A DNA stretch of 64,000 bases from Tepidamorphaceae bacterium. Its GTDB lineage: Bacteria > Pseudomonadota > Alphaproteobacteria > Rhizobiales > Tepidamorphaceae. Positions 18,168 to 27,057 of the stretch are shown piece after piece. Under the pieces are notes generated by a model. It was not told the DNA's origin. It did no database searches and was given only the letters and a program-made list of their open reading frames with translations. The position numbers and the translations under genes were made by a program. The stretch covers positions 1-64,000 of the forward strand of contig JANQNT010000005.1 in the NCBI GenBank assembly GCA_028279445.1. Direction: 5' to 3'. Each line of letters starts with the position of its first letter. Within the stretch, counting starts at the first letter, position 1.

Positions 18168-19514
18168 CTACTTACCCTTATCCTTACCGGCGCCGCGCTT
18201 GGCCACCCAGCCCGGTACCTCGGTCTGGCGGCCACGGGCGATGGCCAACGCGCCATCGGGCACGTCCTTGGTGATGACGCTGCCGGAACCGACATAGGCG
18301 CCTGCGCCGATCCTCACCGGGGCCACCAGCGCGGTGTTGGAGCCGATGAAGGCGTTCGCGCCGATCTCGGTGCGGTGCTTGCGCTCGCCATCGTAGTTGC
18401 AGGTGATGGTACCCGCGCCGACATTCGCACCGGCGGCGACACCGGCATCGCCCACATAGGCCAGATGGTTGACCTTGGCGCCTTCGCCGATCTCGGCGTT
18501 CTTGATCTCGACGAAGTTGCCGATCCTGACATCTTCGGCGATGTCGGCACCGGGGCGCAGGCGCGCATAGGGACCGATCACCGCGCCAGCGCCAACGTGA
18601 GCGGTCTCCAGATGCGAGAAGGCACGGATGCGCGCGCCCTCCTCCACCGTGACGCCCGGCGCGAAGACGACATTGGGCTCCACCACGACGTCGCGACCGA
18701 GCTGCGTGTCGTGACTGAGGTGAACCGTTTCGGGATCGATCAGCGTGGCGCCGGCGGCCATCGCCGCGTGGCGAAGCCGCTGCTGACAGACCCGCTCGGC
18801 GGCGGCGAGCTGCACGCGGTCGTTGATGCCGCCCACCTCGGTCTCGTCGCCCTCCAGCGCGACCGTCCGCAGGCCCCGCTCGCGGGCGATCTCCACCGCA
18901 TCGGTCAGGTAGTACTCGCCCTTGGCGTTGTCGTTGCCGATTGTCTCCAGCAGCGAAAGCACGCTCGCGCCGGCAAAGCCCATGACGCCGGAATTGCAGA
19001 ACGTCACGGCGCGCTCCGCCTCGGTCGCGTCCTTTTCCTCGCGAATGGCGACGAGTTCGCCGCCATCCGTCAGCAACCGGCCATAGCCGGACGGGTCGGC
19101 GGCCTGAAAGCCGAGCACGGCGACGGCCGTCCCGTCAGTCACGGCATCGGCGAGTGGTGCGAGCGTCGCGGCGGTGATCAGCGGCGTGTCGCCGAACAGC
19201 ACCAGCACGCGCTTGTGCTCGGCGCGCACCGCGCCGCGCGCGGCCAGCACCGCGTGCGCCGTGCCGAGGCGCTCGCCCTGCACGAACACCTGCGCGCCGG
19301 GCGCGGTCTTGCGCGCGCATTCGGCGACGTTGTCGCCGTCGGGTCCGACCACGACCGCGATGTCGGCGTCGGCTGCCTCCCGGCATGCCGCCAGAACGCA
19401 TGCCAGCATCGGCCGGCCGGCGAGCGGGTGCAGCACTTTCGGCGTGGCCGAGCGCATCCGGGTGCCCTCGCCCGCGGCGAGTACGATGAACAAGGTGTCG
19501 GTCATGTCCGCCAT
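18168..19514 (-). CDS. glmU: Bifunctional UDP-GlcNAc pyrophosphorylase / GlcN-1-P acetyltransferase GlmU
   Basis: A 448-residue cytoplasmic enzyme that acetylates glucosamine-1-phosphate and couples it to UTP. The N-terminal nucleotidyltransferase has [20 protein letters not shown]; the C-terminal left-handed beta-helix shows hexapeptide repeats and the acetyltransferase segments [15 protein letters not shown] and [20 protein letters not shown]. The start at 19514 or three codons later (MTDTLF) are both possible. Together with glmS downstream it supplies UDP-GlcNAc, also the substrate of the WecB-type epimerase encoded at 46555-47595. Confidence 0.96.
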   Translation of the reverse strand: MADMTDTLFIVLAAGEGTRMRSATPKVLHPLAGRPMLACVLAACREAADADIAVVVGPDGDNVAECARKTAPGAQVFVQGERLGTAHAVLAARGAVRAEHKRVLVLFGDTPLITAATLAPLADAVTDGTAVAVLGFQAADPSGYGRLLTDGGELVAIREEKDATEAERAVTFCNSGVMGFAGASVLSLLETIGNDNAKGEYYLTDAVEIARERGLRTVALEGDETEVGGINDRVQLAAAERVCQQRLRHAAMAAGATLIDPETVHLSHDTQLGRDVVVEPNVVFAPGVTVEEGARIRAFSHLETAHVGAGAVIGPYARLRPGADIAEDVRIGNFVEIKNAEIGEGAKVNHLAYVGDAGVAAGANVGAGTITCNYDGERKHRTEIGANAFIGSNTALVAPVRIGAGAYVGSGSVITKDVPDGALAIARGRQTEVPGWVAKRGAGKDKGK

Positions 19515-19643
19515 TCAATCCGCGCCGGGTAAAGCAATGGTTGGCGCTAGGCTGTATGCGCTTCGGGGGTGATTGTTACCACTTCGTTAACCGTCACGCA
19601 CGACACTGTCACGCAACGATTCCGGCGCCACGAAGCAGGCCCC

Positions 19644-20573
19644 ATGAGCGAGACAACCAGCCTCTCCTCCTCCGAACGCGACTCGTCGCGGCCACGTAAG
19701 TCCGGCAAGGGTGTCACCGTGCGCAAGCCCAAGATGCGGCGCGGCATGGTGATGACCTGGGCCGCACTGGCCGGTCTTGCCGCCGCCGGTGCGGTTTCGT
19801 CGGCGGTGAGCGAGGATGGCAAGGCACGCCTGATGGCGCTGTTCGGCCAGTCTCCGGCGCAGACGATCGCGGCCAACGACGTGCCCGCCGAACGCGTGGT
19901 GGCCGGCGACGGCGCTCCGATGGCCACCGGGTCCATCGGCGATGCCACGGCGGTGGACGGACCGCAGCCACTCGATGACGTGATCGCGCTGAAAACGGAA
20001 ATCGCGCAGTTGCGCTCGGCGCTGCGGCGCGCGCAGATCGAGCGCAACGCATTGCAGCGCCGCCTTGCCATGCTGCAGGAGACGCAAAGCGACCCCGTCG
20101 ATGAGATGATCACCGGAAGCCTGCCGGACGTCTCCGGCGAACGGCCGGGGATTCCCTCCGGCGGAACCATCGTCGAAACGCCCGAAGCGGCCCGGCCTGC
20201 TCCAATCGCGGATGCCATGGACAAGGCGGAGGACGCCATTCGTGATGCCATGACGGTCGCCCTGCAGGCCGACGAGGCGCTGGACCCGACCAGCATCACC
20301 ATAACGATGTTCGGTATCGAGGTCGGCGCCGGCAAGAGCGTCAGCGACCTGCGCGCACGCTGGGAACGACTGGCCCGTACGCATCCCGACCTGTTGAGCG
20401 GTTTCGAGCCAGTGATCAGCCTGCGCGAAAGCAGCACGGGCACCACCTTGCGGCTGCTGGCCGGACCGGTGAGCACGGCAGCCGAGGCGGTTGAAATGTG
20501 CACCCGGCTGAGGCTCGACGGCGTCATCTGCACGGCCGTGCCCTATGACGCGACGCGCTTCACCGCGCGCTGA
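19644..20573 (+). CDS. Single-pass membrane protein with coiled coil and SPOR-like C-terminus
   Basis: A 309-residue protein of unknown function. A basic N-terminal tail (residues 1-35) precedes one transmembrane helix (about 36-55, MTWAALAGLAAAGAVSSAV), so the rest should be periplasmic. A coiled coil follows at about 112-148 (ALKTEIAQLRSALRRAQIE). The C-terminal 85 residues resemble a SPOR-type fold: IEVGAGKSVSDLRARW, RLLAGPVSTAAEAVEMC and a closing GVICTAVPYD. SPOR domains bind denuded peptidoglycan at division sites, but this match is by eye. It is divergent from glmU. Confidence 0.65.
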   Translation: MSETTSLSSSERDSSRPRKSGKGVTVRKPKMRRGMVMTWAALAGLAAAGAVSSAVSEDGKARLMALFGQSPAQTIAANDVPAERVVAGDGAPMATGSIGDATAVDGPQPLDDVIALKTEIAQLRSALRRAQIERNALQRRLAMLQETQSDPVDEMITGSLPDVSGERPGIPSGGTIVETPEAARPAPIADAMDKAEDAIRDAMTVALQADEALDPTSITITMFGIEVGAGKSVSDLRARWERLARTHPDLLSGFEPVISLRESSTGTTLRLLAGPVSTAAEAVEMCTRLRLDGVICTAVPYDATRFTAR

Positions 20574-20592
20574 CATGCCACGCAGTGGCATG
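20574..20592. terminator. Hairpin immediately after the SPOR-like gene
   Basis: CATGCCAC and GTGGCATG form a perfect 8-base stem with a GCA loop, starting at the base after the stop codon. No T-tract follows, so intrinsic termination is uncertain. Confidence 0.35.
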
Positions 20593-20629
20593 CGGTGAAC
20601 TCTCCGATTGCCAGTGGTCACACAGATCG

Positions 20630-20640
20630 AAATACAACTT
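20630..20640 (+). promoter_or_regulatory. AT-rich motif shared with the leader of the second receiver gene
   Basis: AAATACAACTT lies in an AT-rich stretch about 140 bases before the degenerate receiver gene at 20781. The same 11 bases occur at 62525-62535, 67 bases before the other degenerate receiver gene. The surrounding sequence is markedly AT-richer than its neighbours and probably contains the promoter. Confidence 0.35.
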
Positions 20641-20780
20641 ATAGATTAGTTTTATACCATCAACTATCGCATTGATTGTATTTGTATTTTAGCCGTCCTT
20701 GCTTCAAGAACTGTTAAGCAGCCATGCGGCATCATGTGGGCTGGTAGTTTGGTCCTTTCACGACTTTCACGGCACAGAAC

Positions 20781-21275
20781 ATGTCGCGAATTCGATCGCA
20801 ATCGCGCAATCTGCGTGCAGCGGCGCTGGTCATCGAACCGGGGCGCCATCTGCGTCGCCTCGTCGTCTCGATGCTGCGCACCACGGGCATTCAGCAGATC
20901 CAGGAGTCGGAATCCCATACCGACACGCTGGATAAGGTCCGGCAATACGCGTTCAAACTGATCGTCATGAATGCGCAGCAAGGGCCGCTTGACTACCGCG
21001 AGGTCGTTTCGGACATCCGCCATGCATCAATGGACGGCAAGTGCATTCCGCTGATCCTGTACGGCACCGAGCTGACGCATGGCCAGATCAGCAACGCCCA
21101 GCGCGACGGCATCGACCTCATCCTGATGACCCCGTTCTCGGTGGCGACCCTGGTCGATCGCGTCGACCATGTCCTTCACCAGAAGCGCTATTGCCAGTTC
21201 TGCCAGCACCACACGATGACCACGGAGTGCTCGGGCCATGGCACCAAGGGCGCACGCGTGGCCAAAAGCGCGTAA
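20781..21275 (+). CDS. Orphan degenerate receiver-domain protein with Cys/His tail
   Basis: A 164-residue cytoplasmic protein with a CheY-like outline: strand AALVIEPGRHLRRLVV, helix, then strand FKLIVMNAQ where the phosphoacceptor Asp is replaced by Asn, and later LILMTPFS where the conserved Lys-Pro has Thr. It cannot be phosphorylated in the normal way. The C-terminal tail (about residues 134-155) is rich in Cys and His (YCQFCQHHTM then ECSGHG) and could bind a metal. No kinase or output domain is nearby. It ends 3 bases before the convergent antiporter gene. Function unknown. Confidence 0.65.
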   Translation: MSRIRSQSRNLRAAALVIEPGRHLRRLVVSMLRTTGIQQIQESESHTDTLDKVRQYAFKLIVMNAQQGPLDYREVVSDIRHASMDGKCIPLILYGTELTHGQISNAQRDGIDLILMTPFSVATLVDRVDHVLHQKRYCQFCQHHTMTTECSGHGTKGARVAKSA

Positions 21276-21278
21276 TTC

Positions 21279-23099
21279 TCAGCCCGAGGTGTCCTGCTTG
21301 TCCGTCTCGGCGTCCGGATCGACGTCGCCGCGGAATACCTGCTCAAGCTCCTCAAGCTGACGCTGCGCGCCGGCGCGGACCTTCTCGAAGTCCATGTAGT
21401 GGGCATGGTCCTCCTCCAGGCGCTTCTGGTCGGAGACGCGGAATGTCTCCACGGTGTGGTTGACGTCAGCCTCCGGGAGACCGAGCCCGCGCAGCACCTC
21501 ACGACCCAGATCCAGCGCCGACAGGAACGTCTCGCGCCGCAGGATGGTGACGCCCAGATCCATCAGTTGATGGGCGTGGCGGCGGTTGCGCGCCCGGGCG
21601 TAGATCTCGACATGGGGGAAGTGCCGGCGGACGATCTCCGCAGTCTTGATGGAACGGTCGACATCGGACAGCGTCAGCACGAAGGCGCGCGCCTTGTCCA
21701 CCTGGGCAGCGCGCAGGATATCGAGGCGGGTGGCATCGCCGAAATAGGCCGTATTGCCGAAGCGCGACACGAAGGCAACTTGCTCCGCCGACCCGTCGAG
21801 CGCGGTGAAGGGAATGCCGCGGGCGCGCAGGATGCGCGCGATGATCTGGCCGAAACGCCCGAAGCCGGCGATCACCACATGCCCCTCCTCGTCCGGCATT
21901 TCGTCGTAGTCCGGCTCGTCAGCCCTGGTGCGGGCGACGGCAACCTCGTCGGCCAGCAGCAACAGCGGCGTGCACAGCATCGACAAGGTCACGACGACGC
22001 TCAGGAACTCGGTCAGCTCGCGCTGCAACAACCCGACGCCGAGTGCCGCGCCGAACAGCACGAAGGCGAACTCGCCGCCCTGCGGGATCGACAGCGCAAA
22101 ACGCCGTGCCGACGCCGGTTTGAGACCGTGCATGCGGCCAAGCACCAGCAGAATGACACCCTTCACGGCCAGCAGAACGATCACCGCGGCGGCAATGCGC
22201 AGCGGTTCGTCGATCAGCAGGTGCAGGTTCAGCCCCATGCCCACGGCGGTGAAGAACAGTCCCAGCAGCAGGCCCTCGAAGGGGGCGATGTCGGCCTCGA
22301 TCTGATGGCGGTACGGGGATTCGGCGAGCAGCGCGCCGGCCAGGAACGCGCCAAGCGCCGCAGACAGACCGACCGCCTCCATCAGCAGCACGATGCCGAT
22401 CAGCGTCAGCAGCGCGCTCGCCGTGGTCGCCTCGCGCACGCCGGTCGAGGCAACCAGCCGATACAGGCCCGACAACAGGTAGCGCCCCACCAGCACCACC
22501 AGCAGGATTGCGGAGACAGCCATGACGACGGCGCCGAACGAGAAGCCGCCGCCGGTATCGTCGCGGCCGGCGCCGAAGGCACCGAGGAAGGGGACGATGG
22601 CGATCAGAAGGATCGCCACGATGTCCTGGAACAGCAGCACGGCGAGAGCTGGCCGGCCATGGCGGGTGTTGAGTTCGCCCTTCTCTTCCAGCACCTGCAG
22701 CACGAAGGCGGTCGACGACAGCGCCAGCGCCAAGCCGACGAAGGCCGCCTGTAGCAAGCTGGCGCCCAGCATCATGATCAGCGGCGTGATGACCAGTGCG
22801 CTGATCAGCACCTGCATGGCGCCAAGCCCGAAGATCGATGAACGCAGGGCCCACAGCCGTTGCGGACGCAGTTCCAGACCGATCAGGAACAGCAGCATCG
22901 CCACGCCGTATTCGGCGAAGTGCAGGATTTCCTCGACCTGATAGACGGCGTAGACAAAGCCGAGACCGAAGGGGCCGATCAGCACGCCGGCGGCCAGATA
23001 GCCGAGCACGGAAGAGATCTGCAGGCGCTTGGCCAGCGGCGCGGCGATCGCCGCAGCGGCGAGAAAAACCGCAGCCTGTATGAGAAACGAGCCGGACAA
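21279..23099 (-). CDS. CPA2 cation:proton antiporter, KefB/KefC type
   Basis: A 606-residue inner-membrane transporter expected to exchange K+ or Na+ for protons. About 12 hydrophobic segments occupy residues 1-385 and include GYLAAGVLIGPFGLG, MLLFLIGLELRPQ and the ALALSSTAFVLQVLEEKGE core. A RCK/TrkA-N nucleotide-binding domain follows (HVVIAGFGRFGQIIARIL, about residue 405), with the GDATRLDIL motif. The start codon is TTG at 23099, supported by GGAGAGG 4 bases upstream. The C-terminal 70 residues are charged. Ligand gating by glutathione adducts is known for Kef but unproven here. Confidence 0.87.
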   Translation of the reverse strand: MSGSFLIQAAVFLAAAAIAAPLAKRLQISSVLGYLAAGVLIGPFGLGFVYAVYQVEEILHFAEYGVAMLLFLIGLELRPQRLWALRSSIFGLGAMQVLISALVITPLIMMLGASLLQAAFVGLALALSSTAFVLQVLEEKGELNTRHGRPALAVLLFQDIVAILLIAIVPFLGAFGAGRDDTGGGFSFGAVVMAVSAILLVVLVGRYLLSGLYRLVASTGVREATTASALLTLIGIVLLMEAVGLSAALGAFLAGALLAESPYRHQIEADIAPFEGLLLGLFFTAVGMGLNLHLLIDEPLRIAAAVIVLLAVKGVILLVLGRMHGLKPASARRFALSIPQGGEFAFVLFGAALGVGLLQRELTEFLSVVVTLSMLCTPLLLLADEVAVARTRADEPDYDEMPDEEGHVVIAGFGRFGQIIARILRARGIPFTALDGSAEQVAFVSRFGNTAYFGDATRLDILRAAQVDKARAFVLTLSDVDRSIKTAEIVRRHFPHVEIYARARNRRHAHQLMDLGVTILRRETFLSALDLGREVLRGLGLPEADVNHTVETFRVSDQKRLEEDHAHYMDFEKVRAGAQRQLEELEQVFRGDVDPDAETDKQDTSG

Positions 23100-23191
23100 T
23101 CAGCCTCTCCGTCTATCGACGATTCAAGTGGCGCATGGCGTGCTCACGACACCATCGAGAATCCCCATTAGCATATGAGAATAATGCCAAC

Positions 23192-23995
23192 ATGGCGCTT
23201 TGGAAAAAGCCGATGAACAGCGGTCAGTTCGAAGAGCGCGGCTGGTGCCATATCCCTCATGACCCGTTGCTTGCGGACTGGGTCGCGCAGGTGCTACCGG
23301 TTGCCCGCGCGGCGGTCGCCGACCCGGCGCACGCGCACTGGCTGCGCTATGGCGGTACCTGGTTTGCCGGGGTCAACGTGCTCGATCCGGCGCAAGCACC
23401 CGGAGGCCCTCCAGAAACGAGCATCGCTACTCGGGCGGTGCGCGACCAGATCGGACTACCCAGTGCCGGCTGGGGGCCAGGTCAGGTTTCGGTTTGCTAT
23501 CCAGGCTATCCGCAGCCGATGGATGGCGAGAGCGAGGTGGCACACCGGTTTCGCGTGCGTCGCGATGCGGCTCATGTGGACGGGCTCAAGGGAGAAGGAC
23601 CGGAAAAGCGGCGCTTCCTGCGCGAGCACCATGCCTTCCTGCTCGGCATTCCCCTCGTCGTCGCGGATTCTGACGCCAGCCCGTTCGTCGTCTGGGAAGG
23701 CTCGCACGAGGTGTTTCGCGCCGCTTTCGCGACGCTGCTGGCCGGCCTGCCAGCCGCCAAGTGGGGCAATGTCGATCTGACGGATGTCTACAAGCAGACT
23801 CGCACGCGCATCTTCGAGACCTGCCGGCGCGTGCCGCTGACGGCCAGACCCGGCGAAGCCTATCTGGTGCATCGCCTGGCGCTGCACGGCATGGCGCCCT
23901 GGGCGCAAGGTGCGCACGCGGGACCTGACGGACGCATGATCGCCTATTTCCGCCCCGAGCTCGACGACCCGGCCGACTGGCTTTCGGCGCCCTAG
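23192..23995 (+). CDS. Putative Fe(II)/2-oxoglutarate-dependent oxygenase
   Basis: A 267-residue protein I assign to the double-stranded beta-helix oxygenases by motif only. His128-x-Asp130 in DAAHVDGL, a distal His in RLALHGMAPW (His232) and an Arg about 18 residues later (DGRMIAYFRPE) match the iron triad and the 2-oxoglutarate-binding Arg. Substrate is unknown; the phytanoyl-CoA dioxygenase-like group is the nearest I can suggest. The start is uncertain between 23192 and 23213, the latter with a weak GGA upstream. It is divergent from the antiporter gene. Confidence 0.55.
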   Translation: MALWKKPMNSGQFEERGWCHIPHDPLLADWVAQVLPVARAAVADPAHAHWLRYGGTWFAGVNVLDPAQAPGGPPETSIATRAVRDQIGLPSAGWGPGQVSVCYPGYPQPMDGESEVAHRFRVRRDAAHVDGLKGEGPEKRRFLREHHAFLLGIPLVVADSDASPFVVWEGSHEVFRAAFATLLAGLPAAKWGNVDLTDVYKQTRTRIFETCRRVPLTARPGEAYLVHRLALHGMAPWAQGAHAGPDGRMIAYFRPELDDPADWLSAP

Positions 23996-24227
23996 GCGGG
24001 CGGGCAGCGCGGGAAACGGCGAACGCTTTGGGGCTGGACACTCGCGACACAAGTTTTCATTGTCAGCAGGCGGGCAATCACCGCGGAACAACGTTTTCGC
24101 GGCCGTTTCGTGTTGCCGCCGGGGCACGGCGGACACACGTCACGAGGGAACACGGGGCGACTGCTGCACAGCCGATGACGCATCCAAGTCAATCTGTGGT
24201 GCCGCGCGGTCCGGATTCGTGGCGGTC

Positions 24228-25016
24228 ATGATCGGCGTTGAGAACGTCTCCATGCACTTCGGCGGCCTGAAGGCCGTCGACAATGCCAACCTGCGAGTCG
24301 AACGCGGGTCGATCACCGGGCTGATCGGGCCCAACGGTGCCGGCAAGACGACGCTGTTCAACGTCGTCGCCGGGCTTTTCACCCCGACGGGCGGCACCAT
24401 CACGCTGGACGGGGAAGACATCACCGGGCTGAAGCCGCATCAGTTGTTCGCGCGCGGGCTCCTGCGCACCTTCCAGATCGCCCACGAGTTCTCCTCCATG
24501 ACGGTGCTGGAGAACCTGATGATGGTGCCCGACGGGCAGCTCGGAGAGACACTCGTCAACACCTGGTTCAGGCGGGGTTCGATCCGCGAACAGGAGCGCC
24601 GCATCCGCGAGCGGGCGGACTCCGTGGTCGAGTTCCTCAACATCGCCCACCTCGCACATGAACGCGCCGGCAACCTCTCCGGCGGTCAGAAGAAGCTGCT
24701 CGAACTCGGCCGCACCATGATGGTCGACGCGAAGGTGGTGCTGCTCGACGAGGTCGGCGCCGGGGTCAACCGGACGTTGCTCGGCGAGATCGGCGACGCC
24801 ATCCTGCGCCTGCGCGACGAGCACGGTTACACCTTCTGCATGATCGAGCACGACATGGATTTCATCGCGCGGCTCTGCGATCCGGTGATCGTCATGGCGG
24901 AAGGCGCGGTGCTGACGGTGGGCACGGCCGACGAGGTCCGGGAAAACGAGGAGGTCATCGAGGCCTATCTCGGCCGTGGCCTGAAGAACCGGCCGCCGGA
25001 GGCGGCCCAAGCATGA
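24228..25016 (+). CDS. livG: Branched-chain amino acid-type ABC transporter ATPase LivG
   Basis: A 262-residue ATPase of the HAAT (LivG) family, energising uptake of branched-chain amino acids, amides or urea-like substrates. It has Walker A GPNGAGKTT (about residue 34), signature NLSGGQKKLLELGR (about 149), Walker B VVLLDEVGAGV and the typical LivG tail EVIEAYLGRG. The residue after the catalytic Glu is Val where Pro is usual, a small oddity. The ATG at 24228 is chosen; GTG at 24219 is also in frame. First gene of a five-gene transport operon. Confidence 0.9.
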   Translation: MIGVENVSMHFGGLKAVDNANLRVERGSITGLIGPNGAGKTTLFNVVAGLFTPTGGTITLDGEDITGLKPHQLFARGLLRTFQIAHEFSSMTVLENLMMVPDGQLGETLVNTWFRRGSIREQERRIRERADSVVEFLNIAHLAHERAGNLSGGQKKLLELGRTMMVDAKVVLLDEVGAGVNRTLLGEIGDAILRLRDEHGYTFCMIEHDMDFIARLCDPVIVMAEGAVLTVGTADEVRENEEVIEAYLGRGLKNRPPEAAQA

Positions 25017-25026
25017 CGTGTCAGGC

Positions 25027-25731
25027 ATGACCTACCTCGTCGGCGAAGACCTGACCGGTGGCTATGGCGGCGCCGACATCCTGCACAACTGCACCATTGG
25101 CGTCGACAAGGGCGAGATCTCGGTGATCGTCGGGCCCAACGGTGCGGGAAAGTCCACCGCCATGAAGGCGATGCTCGGCATGCTCACGCTGCGCGAAGGG
25201 CATGTGACGATCGATGGCCGCGACATCACCGATCTGGCGCCCCAGGCCCGCGTGGCCGAGGGTATGGCCTTCGTACCGCAGACCGAGAACATCTTCACCT
25301 CGCTGAGCGTCGAGGAGAACCTGGAGATGGGGGCGTTCCTGCGCGAGGACGATATCGAGGAGACCAAGCAACAGGTCTTCGAGCTGTTTCCGATCCTGCA
25401 CGAGAAGCGCGCGCAGCTCGCCGGCGAGTTGTCCGGCGGCCAGCGCCAGCAGGTCGCGGTCGGGCGGGCCTTGATGACCCGTCCCAGCGTGCTGATGCTC
25501 GATGAGCCGACCGCCGGCGTCTCGCCCATCGTGATGGACGAGTTGTTCGACCGTATCCTCGAGATTCGCCAGACCGGCGTCGCGGTGCTGATGGTCGAGC
25601 AGAACGCGCGCCAGGCGCTGGCCATCGCCGACAAGGGCTACGTGCTGGTCGGCGGCGCCAACAGGTTTACCGGCAGCGGCAAGGAACTGCTCGCCGACCC
25701 GGTCGTGCGTAAGTCGTTTCTTGGGGGTTAG
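25027..25731 (+). CDS. livF: Branched-chain amino acid-type ABC transporter ATPase LivF
   Basis: A 234-residue LivF ATPase that pairs with LivG. Walker A GPNGAGKST, the stretch FTSLSVEENLEMG, signature LSGGQRQQ and Walker B VLMLDEPTAGVSP are intact, and the C-terminus ends KSFLGG as expected for a full-length protein. The start may be ATG 25027 or GTG 25018. Its TAG stop coincides with the left end of a 312-bp inverted-repeat element that separates it from livH. Confidence 0.92.
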   Translation: MTYLVGEDLTGGYGGADILHNCTIGVDKGEISVIVGPNGAGKSTAMKAMLGMLTLREGHVTIDGRDITDLAPQARVAEGMAFVPQTENIFTSLSVEENLEMGAFLREDDIEETKQQVFELFPILHEKRAQLAGELSGGQRQQVAVGRALMTRPSVLMLDEPTAGVSPIVMDELFDRILEIRQTGVAVLMVEQNARQALAIADKGYVLVGGANRFTGSGKELLADPVVRKSFLGG

Positions 25732-26040
25732 AGCCTGTCTTGCTTTGATTGGAGCGATTTGATGGATGAGATTTTGCGTGCCCCACAAGCAAACACCGCA
25801 GCGCGATGCAGCGCATCGGGCGAGGATTTTTGCGCCGTGGAGCGCGGAAAAAATCGCCAAGTCGGAGGTGGTAGTAGATTGATGAAAAACGACTATTCGC
25901 AATCGTCTGAGCTTGTTCTTTTCCGCCCCGGACGGCGTTGCGCGAAGCTAGCGGTGATGACACCGCGTCGCGTCACGCGCCTTGCCGGGACGAAAAACTC
26001 CGGCGCTCAAACGATTCAATCCAAGCAAGACAGGCTCTAG
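25729..26040. mobile_element. 312-bp element with terminal inverted repeats (MITE-like)
   Basis: The left end TAGAGCCTGTCTTGCTT and the right end, read in reverse complement, match over 17 bases and continue with further similarity (GATTG, then TTTGA) to about 33 bases. TAG flanks both ends, but it is part of the repeat so a target duplication cannot be told apart. No transposase is encoded; an open frame inside (25759-26040) looks like chance. The element sits between livF and livH, and its right end lies 6 bases before the livH GTG, so it may affect transcription or supply part of the translation start region. Confidence 0.7.
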
Positions 26041-26046
26041 GCGACT

Positions 26047-27057
26047 GTGGACCTGCTCAACGCCATCGTGCTGTTTTCCAACTTCGTCGTGCTGCCGGGC
26101 CTCGCCTACGGTTCGCAGCTCGCGCTGGGCGCGCTCGGCGTCACGCTGGTGTTCGGCATCCTGCGCTTCGCCAACTTCGCCCATGGCGACATGATGGCCT
26201 TCGGCACCATGGTGACGATCCTGGTCACCTGGTGGCTGCAATCGGCCGGAATCGGGCTTGGCGTCTTGCCGACGGCGCTGCTGGCCCTGCCCTTCGGCAT
26301 CGCCTTCGCGGCGCTGTTTGCCCTGGCGACCGACCGGCTGGTCTATCGCTATTACCGCAAGGTGCGGGCCTCGCCGGGCGTCTTCGTGATGGCTTCCATC
26401 GGCGTGATGTTCATCATGAACGGCATCGTACGGCTGGTCATCGGGCCGGAGGACCAGCGCTTTGGTGACGGCGAGCGCTTCATCATCCGCGCCCGCGAGT
26501 TCCGCGAGATCACCGGTCTCGACGAGGGCCTGGCGATCCGCACCTCACAGGCGCTGACCATCGTGCTGGCGATCATTCTCGTCGCGGCGCTGTTCTGGTT
26601 CCTGCAGAAGACCAAGACCGGAACGTCCATGCGGGCCTTTTCCGACAACGCCAATCTGGCGCTGCTGTCGGGCATCGATCCCGAAAGGGTGGTGCGCATC
26701 ACCTGGCTGATCGCGGCGGCACTGGCCACCATTGCCGGCGCGCTCTACGGCCTCGACAAGAGCTTCAAGCCGTTCACCTATTTCCAGCTTCTGCTGCCGA
26801 TCTTCGCGGCGGCCATCGTCGGCGGCATCGGCCAGCCGGTCGGCGCCATCGTCGGCGGTTACATCGTCGCCTTCTCCGAGGTGACGATCACCTATGCCTA
26901 CAAGAAACTGCTGGCCTATCTGCTGCCCGAGGGGCTGGAGCCGGACGGGCTGATGCAGTTCCTGTCGACCGACTACAAGTTCGCGGTCTCCTTCATCATC
27001 CTGGTCATCGTGCTGCTGGTGCGCCCGACCGGCATCTTCCGGGGGAAGGTGATATGA
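26047..27057 (+). CDS. livH: Branched-chain amino acid-type ABC transporter permease LivH
   Basis: A 336-residue inner-membrane permease of the LivH family with about eight hydrophobic segments, including ALGVTLVFGILRFANFAHGD near the N-terminus, which is the LivH hallmark. A conserved cytoplasmic loop resembling the ATPase contact is TSMRAFSDNANLALLSGID. The start is GTG at 26047, directly after the inverted-repeat element. The stop overlaps the livM ATG by 4 bases. Confidence 0.92.
   Translation: MDLLNAIVLFSNFVVLPGLAYGSQLALGALGVTLVFGILRFANFAHGDMMAFGTMVTILVTWWLQSAGIGLGVLPTALLALPFGIAFAALFALATDRLVYRYYRKVRASPGVFVMASIGVMFIMNGIVRLVIGPEDQRFGDGERFIIRAREFREITGLDEGLAIRTSQALTIVLAIILVAALFWFLQKTKTGTSMRAFSDNANLALLSGIDPERVVRITWLIAAALATIAGALYGLDKSFKPFTYFQLLLPIFAAAIVGGIGQPVGAIVGGYIVAFSEVTITYAYKKLLAYLLPEGLEPDGLMQFLSTDYKFAVSFIILVIVLLVRPTGIFRGKVI

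Noticed and set aside
25759-26040. Possible 93-codon gene inside the inverted-repeat element
   Set aside because: It ends within the terminal repeat, has no ribosome-binding site and no recognised domain.
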